Source: Trichothermofontia sichuanensis B231
GTDB taxonomy: Bacteria > Cyanobacteriota > Cyanobacteriia > B231
Reading direction: 5' to 3'
DNA: 64,000 bases
Assembly: GCF_026240635.1 (NCBI RefSeq)
Contig: NZ_CP110848.1
Span: 1,366,501 to 1,430,500 of the forward strand
Shown here: one piece after another, positions 63,281 through 64,000 of the stretch
Layout of the letters: every line of letters begins with the position of its first letter
Numbering within the stretch: position 1 is the first letter of the stretch
Notes under the pieces: generated by a model
Databases searched by the model: none
What the model saw: the letters and a program-made list of their open reading frames with translations, nothing else
What the model was told of the DNA's origin: nothing
Program-made: the position numbers and the translations under genes

Positions 63281-64000
63281 CTAAGGGATCATCGGGTTAG
63301 GGAGGGGAGGGGGATTGCCCGTCATGTTCGGATCGGAACGATGGGCCGGTTCGGTAGAGGCGGGAAGTTCTAAGGCTGGGTCAGGTTTGTCGTTCGGGTA
63401 TAGGATCGCCCATTCCAAATTTTGGATCGGAGCCGAAAGTTTGACGATCGCAATCGGCACTGGACTGCGACTGAGATCAACCGACTCAATTTGCCCAATC
63501 GGTAAGCCCGCTGGATACAACTGGCTAAAGGCCGAGGTCGCCACCATATCCCCCGGTTTCACATCGGGCACTTTATCAAAGAATTCAATCACGGCGCGAT
63601 CGCTATCTTGTCCCCGCATAAATCCCATCGCTCGACTGCGGCTAATAGTGACACCGACACGGCTGGTCGGATCGCTGATCAGCAGCACCCGACTCGTATT
63701 GGGGGTAATGCCGACCACTCGACCAACTAATCCCCCAATCCCCAGAACAACATCCCCTTCCCGCACCTGGTGGTTACTTCCCCGCCCCAGGGTGATATGG
63801 TGCCACCAATCGTCGGCACTACGGCCAATCACAGGCGCAGTCATACCTGGTTGGGGTTGCTTGGCTGCATAGTCAATGAGGGTGCGCAGTTTTTGGTTTT
63901 GCTGCTCCAGTTCCACCAGTCGCCCTTGCAACTCCAGAATGCGAGCATTGACAAGGGTTTCTGGCGAAACCGGTGGCATGTGGAAGGGACGGCTAATCCA
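63281..64000 (-). CDS. mreC: Rod shape-determining protein MreC, partial (5' end beyond the window)
   Basis: The C-terminal part, about 239 residues, is visible. A coiled-coil region (VNARILELQGRLVELEQQNQ) leads into the MreC beta-barrel: APVIGRSADDWWHHITLGRG, GVGGLVGRVVGITPNTSRVL-type GIGGLVGRVVGITPNTSRVL, ISDPTSRVGVTISRSRAMGF and GDMVATSAFSQLYPAGLPIG. The C-terminus has a proline-rich tail. The frame stays open through the window edge (WISRPF precedes Met63979), so the membrane anchor and true start lie outside. Confidence 0.9.
   Translation of the reverse strand, partial: WISRPFHMPPVSPETLVNARILELQGRLVELEQQNQKLRTLIDYAAKQPQPGMTAPVIGRSADDWWHHITLGRGSNHQVREGDVVLGIGGLVGRVVGITPNTSRVLLISDPTSRVGVTISRSRAMGFMRGQDSDRAVIEFFDKVPDVKPGDMVATSAFSQLYPAGLPIGQIESVDLSRSPVPIAIVKLSAPIQNLEWAILYPNDKPDPALELPASTEPAHRSDPNMTGNPPPLPNPMIP

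Overview
This window is chromosomal DNA from a cyanobacterium. The evidence is a phycobilisome core-membrane linker (apcE), magnesium chelatase chlI, a PsbP-like lipoprotein, a ClpR-type protease pair, a Tab2-like protein, a CCB-type cytochrome b6f assembly factor, an NblA-like gene and very frequent GCGATCGC (HIP1) octamers. Genus cannot be read from the sequence. The predicted ApcE has three linker repeats, which suggests a tricylindrical phycobilisome core.

Layout. 0-9.5 kb: a PD-(D/E)XK-type nuclease, panB, an MgtC-like protein, a Uma2-family protein, proline iminopeptidase, the tandem clp pair, a truncated Tab2, surE-maf-psbP. 9.6-13.1 kb: a decayed HepT/MntA toxin-antitoxin locus fused to an LtrA transporter, then csaB and a CCB factor. 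13.3-16.5 kb: an AT-richer block of three genes for glycosyl transfer and membrane functions. 17-28.5 kb: housekeeping genes (chlI, lysC, a four-gene tight operon, an EamA transporter, sppA, aroH). 28.6-40.8 kb: two large, related orphan histidine kinases with cyanobacteriochrome-like GAF domains. They flank three small membrane-protein genes and are followed by an NblA-like gene and a PspA/IM30-like gene. 41-48.7 kb: a CBS/MCP-like signalling protein, glmS, a nitrilase, mutY, a second toxin-antitoxin remnant and a TonB-like proline-rich protein. 48.8-64 kb: a glycosyltransferase/methyltransferase fusion, a class B PBP, potA-potD-potB (no potC), asnS, a DUF2949 gene, apcE, mreD and the start of mreC (cut by the window edge).

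The most striking non-gene structure is a set of miniature inverted-repeat transposable elements. Four well-preserved copies of family A (98-112 bp) each have matching GGYTCTTCTGRG ends and a perfect, different 8-bp target duplication. One copy sits in the antitoxin gene of the HepT/MntA locus, one directly at the mutY stop codon and one just after the apcE terminator. A second family (B, about 107-119 bp, TATAGTC ends) and a third repeat group (C, TTGACTGAC ends) are also scattered through intergenic space. No transposase gene is present in the window, so any mobilisation must be in trans.

The best candidates for new biology are a two-cysteine (DXCF plus C-H) cyanobacteriochrome-like kinase close to an NblA-like gene, the HepT-LtrA chimera beside a MITE-broken antitoxin, the tandem Clp subunits that have both lost the catalytic triad, and the three-domain sugar-transfer/methylation protein. 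All functional statements are from reading the sequence and remembered family features; no database search was run.
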